A DNA stretch of 64,000 nt from Gremmenia infestans (taxonomy: Eukaryota; Ascomycota; Leotiomycetes; Helotiales; Hamatocanthoscyphaceae): the NCBI GenBank assembly GCA_032629725.1, contig JAFEVB010000001.1, forward strand, positions 1,116,001-1,180,000, in the 5' to 3' direction. Numbering within the stretch: position 1 is the stretch's first letter; each line of letters starts with the position of its first letter. The notes under the pieces were generated by a model. That model was not told the origin of the DNA, ran no database searches, and saw only the letters and a program-made list of their open reading frames with translations. Shown here one piece after another: positions 49,063 to 58,738 of the stretch. A program made the position numbers and the translations under genes.

Positions 49063-52000
49063 ATGCTGTCACGACAGCTTCTGCGCGCGGCGCCTCGCGC
49101 TGCCTTCTCGAGGAGGATGGCTACTCTGGCTGATTCTCCCCTTGATAAGAAGGTTGCCCAGAACAATCAAGAGAAGGGCAACTTCATAAATTACAAGAAG
49201 ATGTCCGAGAACCTGTCAATTGTTCGCCAAAGACTCAATCGTCCCCTCACATATGCCGAGAAGATCTTGTACAGCCATTTGGATGATCCTCATGGACAGG
49301 AGATCGAGCGCGGGGTATCCTACCTGAAGTTGCGCCCGGATCGAGTGGCTTGTCAAGATGCTACCGCACAGATGGCTATTTTGCAGTTCATGTCTGCCGG
49401 CATGCCGTCCGTTGCGAACCCAACGACCGTTCACTGCGACCATCTGATTGAAGCTCAAGTTGGTGGTGCGAAGGATTTGGCCAGAGCTGTGGATATCAAC
49501 AAGGAGGTCTATGATTTCCTCTCCACATCTTGTGCCAAGTACAACATTGGTTTCTGGAAGCCTGGATCCGGTATCATCCATCAAATTCTCCTCGAAAACT
49601 ACGCTTTCCCTGGTGGTCTATTGATCGGTACTGATTCGCACACTCCCAATGCTGGTGGTCTTGGAATGTGTGCCATTGGTGTTGGTGGAGCTGATGCCGT
49701 CGATGTCATGGCCAACCTTCCTTGGGAATTGAAGGCACCAAAGGTTATTGGTGTCAAGCTTACTGGTCAATTGTCCGGCTGGGCTTCTCCAAAGGGTACG
49801 TCTTCTATTGGAATTTATGAGTTTATGCTAACTGTACAAGATATCATCCTCAAAGTCGCTGGAATCCTCACTGTAAAAGGGGGGACAGGCTGCATCGTGG
49901 AATATCAGTTAGACATCCCCAGCTCTTTGATGCTATTCCCGAAACCGTTTTGAAGAGAACAAACTAACTCGCCCTTCATTTAGTGGTTCGTAATTTTCTC
50001 CTCAGAGCTCTCTCCCACTTGAGGGTAGGATGCACCTGCCGCTCGATACACCTTGAGCGGTGGGTGCATGCTACTCTCCTCAAAAGTACTTTCCAATTTC
50101 GTAGGGTGCACCTGCCTCAGCACTCCCATTGAGACGCAGGTGTACCCTACCTCCCCCCTCCCAACCCCAAAGGTATTCAACATGGAAGGAGCTCCTTCTC
50201 AGACTGGTCTACGCCGCGAACATCATCTCGTCATAACGATTCAGAGGCAGGTGCACCCACCTGCTTCAGAAGTACTTAACGGACATGGAGCAGCTTCCGT
50301 CTTCTTCACTCCTACATCTCCCTCCAACTCTCACCGACAACAACGCCGTCGACTACCTTGACCGGCTCACTTCAGACCAGGTATGTCAATCTCGATCATG
50401 CAAAGATTCACAGCCATGCAAGTACTAATGGCAATAGCTGCATCTCCTCCAGCTTCGGACGCTGTCCTGTCGTGCACCTGCATCCCTCAGACTCGTCTGA
50501 ACATCGCTCGTCCTTCCTCTAGCTTCGGACGCTGTCTGTCGTGCACCTGCATCCCTCAGACTTGTCTGAACATCGCTCGTCCTTGAATCGGGTATGCCGA
50601 TTTCCATGCCCAATCTTGAGTCACTCCAGTACTAATGTTAATAGTGTTAACAATGGACGCCGATCACGATGCAATGGCCCTCGTCGTGCTCCTGGTGTGG
50701 ACCTGTCTTACAACGTGCTCCGAACACTCAATCCACCCCATTACGAGAAAAGTACTTTCCAGCCAGGTAGTCATTGCAGAACTTCTCTCAACGCTTTCTC
50801 TTGTGCTCGCACCTGGCCTTTTTGAGGTTCTCCAGGCTTCAACTTCACCAACAGTGGCCTTTTTCAAGACGTTGCCCACTATTGCGAGAGGAGAACATAA
50901 ATGGGCCATATATCTCCTGGTGCTGGAAAAAGTTGGACATCGTCCAAAGGTGTACATTGGCTCCGGGACGAACAGCAGTAATAGTGTTGCTTCTCGCCTG
51001 TCCCAGTACCACGCAACCTCCACCACGTTACCATTCTACGTTCGGAGAGCTCTGGAGGATGGTTTCACGATCGAATGCAAAGTCCTTCTATGCTCTGCAC
51101 CAATCCCCTCTTGGGGTATGGTTCCGACTTCACGAGCTTTGTTACTTGCGTTGGAAGCAACATTCACATTTGTCTTGTGGACTCTCAACTCTAAGACTGA
51201 GTACGGTTACGGATTGACTGCAATGTGCCGTTGGGGACGAGAGTCTCTTGAATACGATGGCTTATGTTCTCATAATCCGCTGGGCGAATCTCCTCCTGGC
51301 GAGTTCAATCTCACTCCTGAAGAGCTTGAGGCAACAGTGGCAGAACTGTCTGGCAGACGAAACACTGCAGTCGTCAGATCCCGTGTGAAGGCCAAAAAGA
51401 AGGACCCAGAACTGTACAAAGAACGCGCCAACACCAACAGGAAAAACTTCACAACGAGTAACCCTGCTGCTGTAAAGGCCATTGACAAACGCTGTAAAGA
51501 CAAGGCTAAGGAGCTGAGCACACATTATTGCGAGATCTGCGACGAATCCTTCACCAAGAAAGCCAAGCTGACGAAGCACCTCGCTGGCCCCCTCCATGCA
51601 ACCCGGGTAGCCAAGTACTGCACACCATGTTCACACCTCTTCGGCAAGCCCGCCGAGTTGCTCAGACACCAAAAAACAAAGGCACACGCTGCCAATGTCT
51701 CTCGTCTCCAGGAACTTTCCTCCCAGAGTGATCCAGAAGCCGTCGAGGAAAAGAGGCATTATTGTCTCATGTGCGATCATGCATTCAACGACAACCCTTC
51801 ATTGGAATTACATCTTGCCGGTCCCTTGCATGCCGTACAAGCCAACAAGTACTGCACAGTCTGTGCCAAACCCTTCGCCCGGCCCGCCGCCCTGCTAAAG
51901 CACCAGTCGTCAAAGGCACACATTGCCATGGTCGGTTATCTGGAAATGCCTTCCGAGAACTCCTTTGAGGGCTCCTTTGGGGCTTCCTCTGGGAGCTCCT

Positions 52001-54371
52001 AAGTATCACGCACTTCTTTTTGGAGCAGTCTAGAACATCATTTGACGCACTGCACCCAACCTCTTGGACGGTGTCCGAATGCGCTGCACCGATTCTCTTT
52101 AGATGATGTCCGGAAAAGTACTTTTAGCCTCCAATATCTTATTCGATGCACTGCACCCAACTTTTTTGGGCGGTTTCCGCAAAAGTACTTTCGGCCTCCA
52201 ATATCTCATTCGATGCACTGCACCCAACTTTTTTGGGCGGTTTCCGCAAAAGTACTTTCGGCCTCCAATATCTCATTCGATACATTGCACCCAAACCTTT
52301 TAGACGGCGTCCATATCATCATCCAACTATCAGACCGATCCAGAACGAGCTCTTCACCATGTTGAATACTTTTGGGCCACATCATCATACGATGCTTGGC
52401 ATTTGCTAACATGTTTTACTACTTCAGGCCCCGGAACAAATACTCTATCTTCTACAGGAATGGGAACTATTGCGAACATGTTTGTCTCCCTGTCAAACTA
52501 TCTGTTGTGCCTTGCTAACATCTCTACAGGGGGTAAGGATAACCAGATTCCATTTATTCCACATCCGACAAGTTTCAGGAATATAATGTCTCACAACCGG
52601 TGGAAGATTATTCCACGCTTAATGTCCCACGGCCGGTGGGAGATTATTTCACGGCTCGCGTGATATTTTTGAACTCCTCAAAACACCCTAAAGAAGAACC
52701 ATAGCTGACACAGGTTGTTTGCAGTGCTGAGATTGGTGCTACCACTTCTCTTTTCCCCTTCAACGACCGCATGTACGATTACCTCGCTGCTACAAAACGT
52801 TCAGAGATTGGTGACTTCGCTCGCGTTTACGCCAAGGAGCTCAGAGAAGATGAAGGCGCCCAATATGACGAACTGATTGAGCTCAACCTTTCGGAATTGG
52901 AACCCCATATCAACGGCCCATTTACCCCCGATCTTGCTACTCCAATCTCCAAGTTCAGCGAGGCTGTCACGGCTAACAACTGGCCCGCGGAGCTCAAGGT
53001 TGGACTGATCGGATCTTGCACAAACTCCTCTTACGAGGACATGTCTCGCGCAGCTTCCATTGCCCGTGATGCCCTGGATCACGGCCTGAAGGCGAAATCT
53101 CTATTCACAGTAACCCCCGGTTCGGAACAAATCAGGGCTACGATTGAAAGTGGGCATCCTTTTTTGACCCAGACAGAGAACGTAGCTAACATTCAACAGG
53201 GGATGGTCAGTTGGCAACTTTGGAGGAGTTCGGTGGAATGGTTCTAGCCAACGCTTGCGGGTAAGCCAGCTTTTTATTTTCGAAGAAAAATGTCCCACTA
53301 ATTATGGGACATTCTCCACAAAACCTGGCTCCATTCAATGTTCAAAGAACCACAACTAACTCTGAGATCCTTAGCCCATGTATCGGCCAGTGGGATCGCA
53401 AGGACGTCAAGAAGGGGGAGGCCAACTCGATTATCTCATCCTACAACCGAAACTTCACTGGCCGTAACGATGCTAACCCCGCTACCCACTCCTTCGTCAC
53501 CTCCCCAGATCTCACAGTCGCAATGACAATCGCAGGATCCCTCCACTTCAACCCTCTCACCGACAAATTGAAGGACAAGGATGGAAACGAGTTCCTTCTG
53601 TCCCCACCAACCGGTGCTGGACTGCCGTCGAGGGGCTATGACCCAGGACAGGACACTTACCAAGCACCTCCTCCTACCGGTAGTGCTGTTGCCGTCGCAG
53701 TCTCCCCAACTAGTGATCGATTACAGCTTCTTGAGCCATTTTCCGCATGGGATGGCAAGGATGCTACTGACATTCCTATTCTCATCAAAGCAAAAGGCAA
53801 GACTACTACTGATCATATTTCCATGGCTGGCCCTTGGCTCAAGTACCGTGGCCATTTGGACAACATCTCCAACAACATGTTGATTGGTGCCATCAACTCT
53901 GAGAATGGAGAGGCCAACAAGGTCAAGAACTTCACAACTGGAAAGTACGATGCTGTCCCAGCTACAGCTAGAGACTACAAGAAGAAGGGGATCCCATGGG
54001 TTGTCATCGGAGACTGGAATTACGGCGAGGGAAGCTCCAGAGAACACGCAGCACTTGAGCCCAGACATCTTGGTGGTCTTGCCATCATCACTCGAAGCTT
54101 TGCTCGAATTCACGAGACCAACTTGAAGAAGCAAGGAATGTTGCCTTTGACCTTCATCAACCCCGAGGACTATGACAAGATTCAGCCAGAAGACAAGGTT
54201 GACCTCTTGTGCACCGAACTTGCTGTTGGCAAGCCGATCACCCTTCGGGTGCACCCCAAGAACGGCGAGACCTTTGATGTTAAGCTGGCACATACCTATA
54301 ATGCTCCACAGATTGAATGGTTCAAGAATGGTAGTGCATTGAACACGATGGCGAAGGCGAATAATGCTTGA
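49063..54371 (+). CDS. ACO1: Mitochondrial aconitate hydratase, interrupted by an ORF-bearing intron
   Basis: TCA-cycle iron-sulfur enzyme interconverting citrate and isocitrate. The exons that restore a complete protein are 49063-49795, 49841-49907, 49984-49985, 52428-52479, 52530-52532, 52725-53149, 53200-53260 and 53375-54371: 2340 nt, 779 residues, the normal length. It has a mitochondrial presequence ([18 protein letters not shown]). Cluster ligands are present in [11 protein letters not shown] and [15 protein letters not shown]; active-site segments include [14 protein letters not shown] and [18 protein letters not shown]. Exons 3 and 5 are 2 nt (TG) and 3 nt (GGG), required to rebuild YHGPGT and ANMGAEIG. 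The intron at 49986-52427 carries a nuclease-like ORF. Nested splicing could replace true micro-exon recognition. Confidence 0.9.
50031..50264 (+). repeat. Three hairpins sharing a GCACCTGC core
   Basis: Seen directly: 50031-50068 pairs TGCACCTGCCGCTC with GAGCGGTGGGTGCA (two mismatches); 50101-50150 pairs GTAGGGTGCACCTGC with GCAGGTGTACCCTAC (one G-T position) around a loop that itself pairs CTCA/TGAG; 50247-50264 pairs GCAGGTG with CACCTGC. The same TGCACCTGC word recurs in the duplicated block at 50446-50584. They could be RNA structures of the intron or DNA-binding sites. Confidence 0.6.
50446..50584 (+). repeat. Two-copy 70/69 bp tandem duplication
   Basis: Copy 1 at 50446-50515 and copy 2 at 50516-50584 are nearly identical; copy 2 lacks one C of GTCCTGTC. 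Copy 2 alone reads openly in one frame ([20 protein letters not shown]), whereas the frame entering copy 1 from upstream hits TGA. A short candidate upstream exon (50285-50380, [14 protein letters not shown], ending at a GTATGT donor) points into this block. Confidence 0.7.
50635..52002 (+). CDS. GIY-YIG-like nuclease with four C2H2 zinc fingers
   Basis: ORF of 455 residues on the aconitase coding strand, wholly inside its intron. Residues 88-180 resemble a GIY-YIG nuclease domain: AIY (91-93), VYIGSGT (YIG at 107-109), the Arg of VASRLSQY (121), [11 protein letters not shown], and Glu174 in [10 protein letters not shown] as the candidate metal ligand. The N-terminal 80 residues are hydrophobic and unassigned. 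After a basic linker ([15 protein letters not shown]) come four C-x2-C-x12-H-x5-H fingers at Cys299, 329, 377 and 407, arranged as a duplicated two-finger module. The C-terminus is Ser/Gly-rich. A second ATG at 50653 may be the real start; upstream exons are possible but could not be joined. The domain call is by eye. Confidence 0.7.
   Translation: MLIVLTMDADHDAMALVVLLVWTCLTTCSEHSIHPITRKVLSSQVVIAELLSTLSLVLAPGLFEVLQASTSPTVAFFKTLPTIARGEHKWAIYLLVLEKVGHRPKVYIGSGTNSSNSVASRLSQYHATSTTLPFYVRRALEDGFTIECKVLLCSAPIPSWGMVPTSRALLLALEATFTFVLWTLNSKTEYGYGLTAMCRWGRESLEYDGLCSHNPLGESPPGEFNLTPEELEATVAELSGRRNTAVVRSRVKAKKKDPELYKERANTNRKNFTTSNPAAVKAIDKRCKDKAKELSTHYCEICDESFTKKAKLTKHLAGPLHATRVAKYCTPCSHLFGKPAELLRHQKTKAHAANVSRLQELSSQSDPEAVEEKRHYCLMCDHAFNDNPSLELHLAGPLHAVQANKYCTVCAKPFARPAALLKHQSSKAHIAMVGYLEMPSENSFEGSFGASSGSS
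52044..52330 (+). repeat. 67 bp tandem array at the 3' end of the element
   Basis: Units begin CGATGCACTGCACCCAAC at 52144, 52211 and (as CGATACATTGCACCCAAA) 52278, exactly 67 bp apart; the first two are almost identical. A diverged unit starts near 52044. Each carries AAAAGTACTTT, a palindrome-containing word also found at about 50083 and 50746 in the 5' half of the element. Confidence 0.85.
52480..52529 (+). other. Extra 50 bp intron beside a 3 nt exon in ACO1
   Basis: GTTTGT donor, TTGCTAACAT branch region and CTCTACAG acceptor. It is followed by GGG and then a strong GTAAGG donor opening the next intron (52533-52724). Without it the gene reads AACATGGG|gtaagg, an ordinary exon end. The next intron contains a 36 bp tandem repeat (52585-52620 and 52621-52656) with mostly transition differences. 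Confidence 0.6.
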
Positions 54372-54876
54372 GGGAACGGTGTCTATTGTATTTTATAGCA
54401 GCAAATGGAGTTTTCTTACCCCTGAATTGTTGGTCTCTGAGAAATTGTGATGCCGTTTATCAATCGAATTGGACAAAGTCTCACTCTAATCCGGTAATCA
54501 TATAGAAGCAGGAGCCAGCGTTTGGGTACGGATTTCGTAAATAGCGAGATAATGAACTATCTCAACATATAGTGGACATAATAGAGTCGCCAGCTTCGCT
54601 AGCAATAACTCTCATAAGACTGGTGCTGAATGATATTGAAAACTCAGCCTCGCCCTAAGCCTGTCAGCCTTTCGTTCGGCTAAGCGACTTCTGTCGCGTA
54701 GATTTTGCCAGAGCTCTTCTCCCATCATGTATCCGGACCATCCTCACAAAGAAACCCACGCAAAAATATGCTGACAAGGCTCTCGTTAACAATTTGAACC
54801 CGGCAGATCAAATACTAACACCTAAATCCACCATCCGTGCCCGTCAAGTCTAAAAGGGGCGATTCCAAAGGCCACG
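54372..54876. other. Intergenic region
   Basis: ACO1 3' flank and promoter of the rhomboid gene. No supported feature. Confidence 0.5.
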
Positions 54877-55905
54877 ATGGCTCCGAGTCTCCCGCAGTTC
54901 TCAGCAGCGCGCATGCGCTCGTACATTTTCCGGCTCCCGCTCTTCACACGCTCCATGATTTTTGTTATTGTTCTACTATGGGTGCTGGGTATGCAGAGCG
55001 TGTGGGATGTGCAGGCTTGGGGTGCCCTGGTGCCGAATGAGATTGGGCTGGCCAGCAGTTTGTCCCCCCTTCGATACTGTGGCTCGTCGTAAAGGAATAT
55101 AACTGATGTTGTTTGGTGCATAGTGTATAGGACGAATACGTTTCCGCTGGTGCATGTTGGCTTCTTTCATGCGCTGATGAATATCCTGGCCCTGACGCCC
55201 CTTTTGGAGAGATTTGAGGCCGAGTATGGAACGTTGACAACGTTAGCGATGTTCCTTGGACGTATGTACTTTCCCTCATAGAATCAAAGAGACATGGAGT
55301 GGTTTGTAGATGGCTAACTGAAATGCAGCACTTTCCACGATTCCAGCGTTGTTGTACACCTTTATTGAAAGGGGGATTTTGGGCATGAATACTACAGTTT
55401 TGGGTGCCAGGTATGGACTGCTTTCATGCTCAGTCTTAAGTTATAATGACTAACATGGGTTGATCTAGTATATGGGTATTCACTCTGCTTGCGATGGAGG
55501 CTGTTAAAACATACAAAACGAATCCCCACTTTCTTCTCGGTACGACACAAATACCTACATGGATAACACCACTCGTCATGGTGTTATTCGTCTCGTTCTT
55601 GATTCCAAATACAAGTTTCTTGGGGCATATATGTGGACTGGCTTTTGGCTATGGGTGTAAGTTATATTTGGACTTGGGATGAGAGACATAAGCTAATTGT
55701 AATAGGGGGCTTGGGGTATCTGAAATTCCTGGCGCCACCGGAATGGGCATTGAGATGGATAGAAGGAAAGCTCAACTTGCTTGGGAGATTACCTCATTAC
55801 GTCTCTGTGGACCAGAAGACATACGGCCGATTCGGCGTCCTTCCTACTACGAATCCATCGTCGGATAATATAAGTATGGGGAGCAGTCAAAGATTAGGAC
55901 CGTGA
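54877..55905 (+). CDS. Rhomboid intramembrane protease, Rbd2 type
   Basis: Five exons, 54877-55057, 55124-55261, 55329-55410, 55469-55656 and 55706-55905, give 262 residues. It is a six-helix rhomboid: TM1 MIFVIVLLWVLGMQSVW, then the LVHVGFFHALMNILAL segment with its conserved His and Asn, the catalytic Ser in TVLGASIWVF (GxS), and the catalytic His in FLGHICGLAFGYGWG. The C-terminal block YLKFLAPPEWALRWIE matches Golgi Rbd2-type proteins, which in Aspergillus and fission yeast act in SREBP processing. Splicing creates both catalytic blocks (GA|S and GYG|W), supporting the model. The C-terminus is a soluble Ser-rich tail. Confidence 0.88.
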
Positions 55906-56240
55906 AATAAATAGGACTGGACTGCGTCTATCTTCTAGGTGGTTCATGATGTACAAAGATGTGGCATTCAAAGGAGTTAGGGATTCTGGTTTCAGCGGTA
56001 ATTACTGGGACACTATTCAAATACGATTATAGAGTGAAATTAATATGAATTTATTGCCTAAATATAACATTAAGTGAATATTCTTTCAGCGTATTGTGAA
56101 TGTTGCCAGCTCGTAAAAAGCTACCCCTGAAAGCCTAATCGCGTCAGCCTCGACCTCAAAATAATTCGAATCTGTGTTGTTCACCACGTCAAAAATGCTC
56201 ACCCCACCATAGAGAGCACATTATTTTCTAGGTATTTATT
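55906..56240. other. Intergenic region
   Basis: Rhomboid 3' flank and GAA1 promoter, both genes on the + strand. No supported feature. Confidence 0.5.
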
Positions 56241-58308
56241 ATGTCCGGTCTGCTTGGTAATTCTTAGTTCCCCCTTTGCAATTCAAATACTAATTATCAC
56301 AAAGCAACAACCTCTCTTCTCCGGCGCGATCCCCGCCTGCTCAAGGTCCCGCCATACCTGTCCTTCCTCTGCATCCTTATCGGTGTCGCATGGCTGCTTC
56401 TACTTCCTTTAGACGATTACTCGCGAGGAACATATATCTCGGAAAACGCGCTGCTGCCGGGGCAGGTGCATACGTATTTTGCTGGGAGTGATCAAAATGT
56501 GTTCCGAGGGTATAAGCATGAAGTGGATGCGCTGGGGGAGAGAAGTAATGTTGAGTAAGATGCCCACGCTGGGATGAAGCATTAAGATTTGGATAGCGGG
56601 CTGACTGCTGGGTAATAGGGTGAATGATAAACTTGAGGAGCTGTTTAAGGCATCGGGCTTGAAAGTTGCGAGGCAGAAGTACGAGTATAAGAGTGCTGGG
56701 GAAACGTACGAGGGGGAGAACATATATGCAATTCTGCATGCACCGAGAGGGGATGCTACGGAAGCTATTGTGCTTGTAGGAGCTTGGAGAAACGTGGATG
56801 GTGTGCTGAATAGGAGTGGCGTGGCTCTTGTTCTCACGCTGGCAAGATATTTCAAGAGTAAACCGACCCCCTTTCAATGAAGCTATAGGAAACTAACGGA
56901 TGAATAGGATGGTCATTATGGTCGAAGGATATCATCTTTTTGGTTACAGCGGATAGCAGGGCGGGCCCACAGGCTTGGGTGGATGCGTATCATGATACAC
57001 ATCAGTCTCCTGCCATTGAGTCTTTGCCCGTGAAGAGCGGTGCTTTGCAGGGAGCTGTGGTCATTGACTACCCATTCGATCACCGGTTCGAGTCTCTACA
57101 TATCGTTTATGATGGTATCAATGGGCAGCTCCCGAATCTGGATCTTCTAAATACTGTGGTAGCCATTGCCAGCGGTCAGATGGGAATTGGAGCCTCGTTG
57201 CAGCAAATGTGGCAGCATACAGACAGCTACCAGGACAGGCTAAAGACAATGCTCAGGGGAATGCTGAATCAGGGATTAGGCCATGCATCCGGGCCTCACA
57301 GTAGTTTCATTCCGTACCACGTGGACGCCATAACGCTACAACCTTACGGAGAGGGTTGGCAAGACGAGATGGCTATGGGAAGAGTGATAGAAAGCACTTT
57401 CCGAAGTTTGAACAATCTTCTGGAACATCTTCACCAAAGTTTCTTCTTCTACCTGCTCATGCAGGCCAATCGCTTTGTCAGCATTGGGACATATCTTCCT
57501 AGTGCTATGCTTGTGGCTTGCAATTTCACAATCATGGCTATCTTTCTCTGGGTGAAGAGTGGAGCTCCTCTGCCTACGAAACCAACAGTTGGCTCAACTG
57601 CCCAGTCTGCCGAGAAGCCACCTCCTTTAGGTGTAATCCAAGACGGAGATGCCAAAGCCATTGTTCCCGAAGAAACATTGGCTGTGAGAGAACGAGAGCT
57701 CTTCCTGCCACTGGCAGTAGTAGCAGGCTCGCAGTTCCTGGGCGTCCTTCCCCTCTACCTTTTCAACCATACTTCCGCTCCAGTAAGCACCTATCCCTTC
57801 TCTCTCCTTTACTCCCAACTAACATGAGCAGATGTTCCCCGCAATCTTCGCCCTCTTCACAGCCTTCAACACCATCGCCCCACCCCTCCTCTCCCACCTG
57901 CTAACAACAACCTTCCACCCAACCGCCCAACAATACTCGCTCATAAAATCCTTCTCCCTCCTGCTCCTCGGCCTCTTCCTCTCCTCCCTCGCCACCTTAA
58001 ACTTCTCGCTCGCCTTCCTCGTCGGCCTATTCTCCGCACCCCTAACATACATGCAACCCCTCCCCAATCGTCCCATCATTGCCGGGATTCTAGCGCTGTT
58101 ATTGACAGCGTTGGCACCGACGACGGTTCTGTTTGCAGGCGCGCAGTATTGGGGCCTGGGGATAGGGGAGGTGTTGAAGGAGGCGGCGTTTGGGTGGGAT
58201 GTTTGGGGAATGAATACCCAGGTTGTGGTGTGGTGTGTTTGGTGGCCTGCTTGGGTGATTGGAATGGTCTCGTTGTGGGGAAGGCCGAGGGAGGAAGTGG
58301 AGAGTTAG
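56241..58308 (+). CDS. GAA1: GPI transamidase component Gaa1
   Basis: ER-membrane subunit of the complex that attaches GPI anchors to proteins. Exons 56241-56256, 56305-56554, 56619-56857, 56908-57782 and 57832-58308 give 618 residues. Exon 1 is only 16 bp (MSGLL). It has a first TM helix (FLCILIGVAWLLLLPL), then a large lumenal M28-peptidase-like domain (NIYAILHAPRGDATEAIVLV, KDIIFLVTADSRAGPQAW, QGAVVIDYPFDHRF, LNNLLEHLHQSFFFYLL) and about six C-terminal membrane segments. Related proteins have the same NxLxLEHLHQSxFFY block. The GH72 protein in this window is a client type for this complex; proximity is probably incidental. Confidence 0.93.
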
Positions 58309-58738
58309 GGGTTTATGTGTATAGTATGTGGATTCTAGATATGAACAGGAAGTGCAATTTCTGAGTTACGAATTCTGCATAAATGATAGGTAACTCGGAC
58401 TATGAATTTTGAGGATGAAGTTGGCCTAGATCTTTGTTGGGTAGTAGGATATGTAACCTGTGACATTTTCTAGATAGTACTGCGAGAGACTTGTTAGTAG
58501 ATAGGTAAATGTCACCGCATGGTTTTCACTCGCTATACCCTCCTTTTGACTGATTGAGGACATTTGTTGTTTCTAATCAGACACCATGCTGTGGAATCCA
58601 TATCTATCATTTAGTTCAAGGCAAGGTATCTTCGAGATAAATTGCTAATGCCGTTTTTTATCTCATGTCTTTGAGATCTATAGTACAAGCCAGTTCAGTG
58701 CCCGCGATCATCCAGCCCAGACGCCATACAATACCAGA
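58309..58738. other. Convergent intergenic region
   Basis: 3' flanks of GAA1 and RPN9. No supported feature. Confidence 0.5.

Larger units (their letters stand above)
49986..52427 (+). mobile_element. Putative mobile spliceosomal intron with GIY-YIG nuclease ORF
   Basis: A 2,442 bp segment with spliceosomal borders (GTTCGT at the left; TGCTAAC branch site, TTTTACTACTTCAG at the right) lying inside an aconitase codon run. Removing it from DNA gives TG|GCCCCGG, which reads straight through in frame once the ancestral intron 49908-49983 is spliced. It carries one long sense-strand ORF (50635-52002), 5' hairpins with a GCACCTGC core, a 70 bp tandem duplication and a 67 bp tandem array at its 3' end. 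There is no reverse transcriptase, transposase DDE domain, LTR or terminal inverted repeat. It is interpreted as a nuclear homing-type intron; mobility is inferred, not shown. Confidence 0.6.

Noticed and set aside
50635..52002. Penelope-like or other retroelement
   Set aside because: No reverse-transcriptase motifs (such as YxDD) occur in the ORF or elsewhere in the 2.4 kb segment.
49986..52427. Group I or group II intron, or an intein, in ACO1
   Set aside because: Borders are GT...AG with a spliceosomal branch site; no P7-like core or domain V was seen, and the ORF is not fused to the aconitase frame, so it cannot be an intein.
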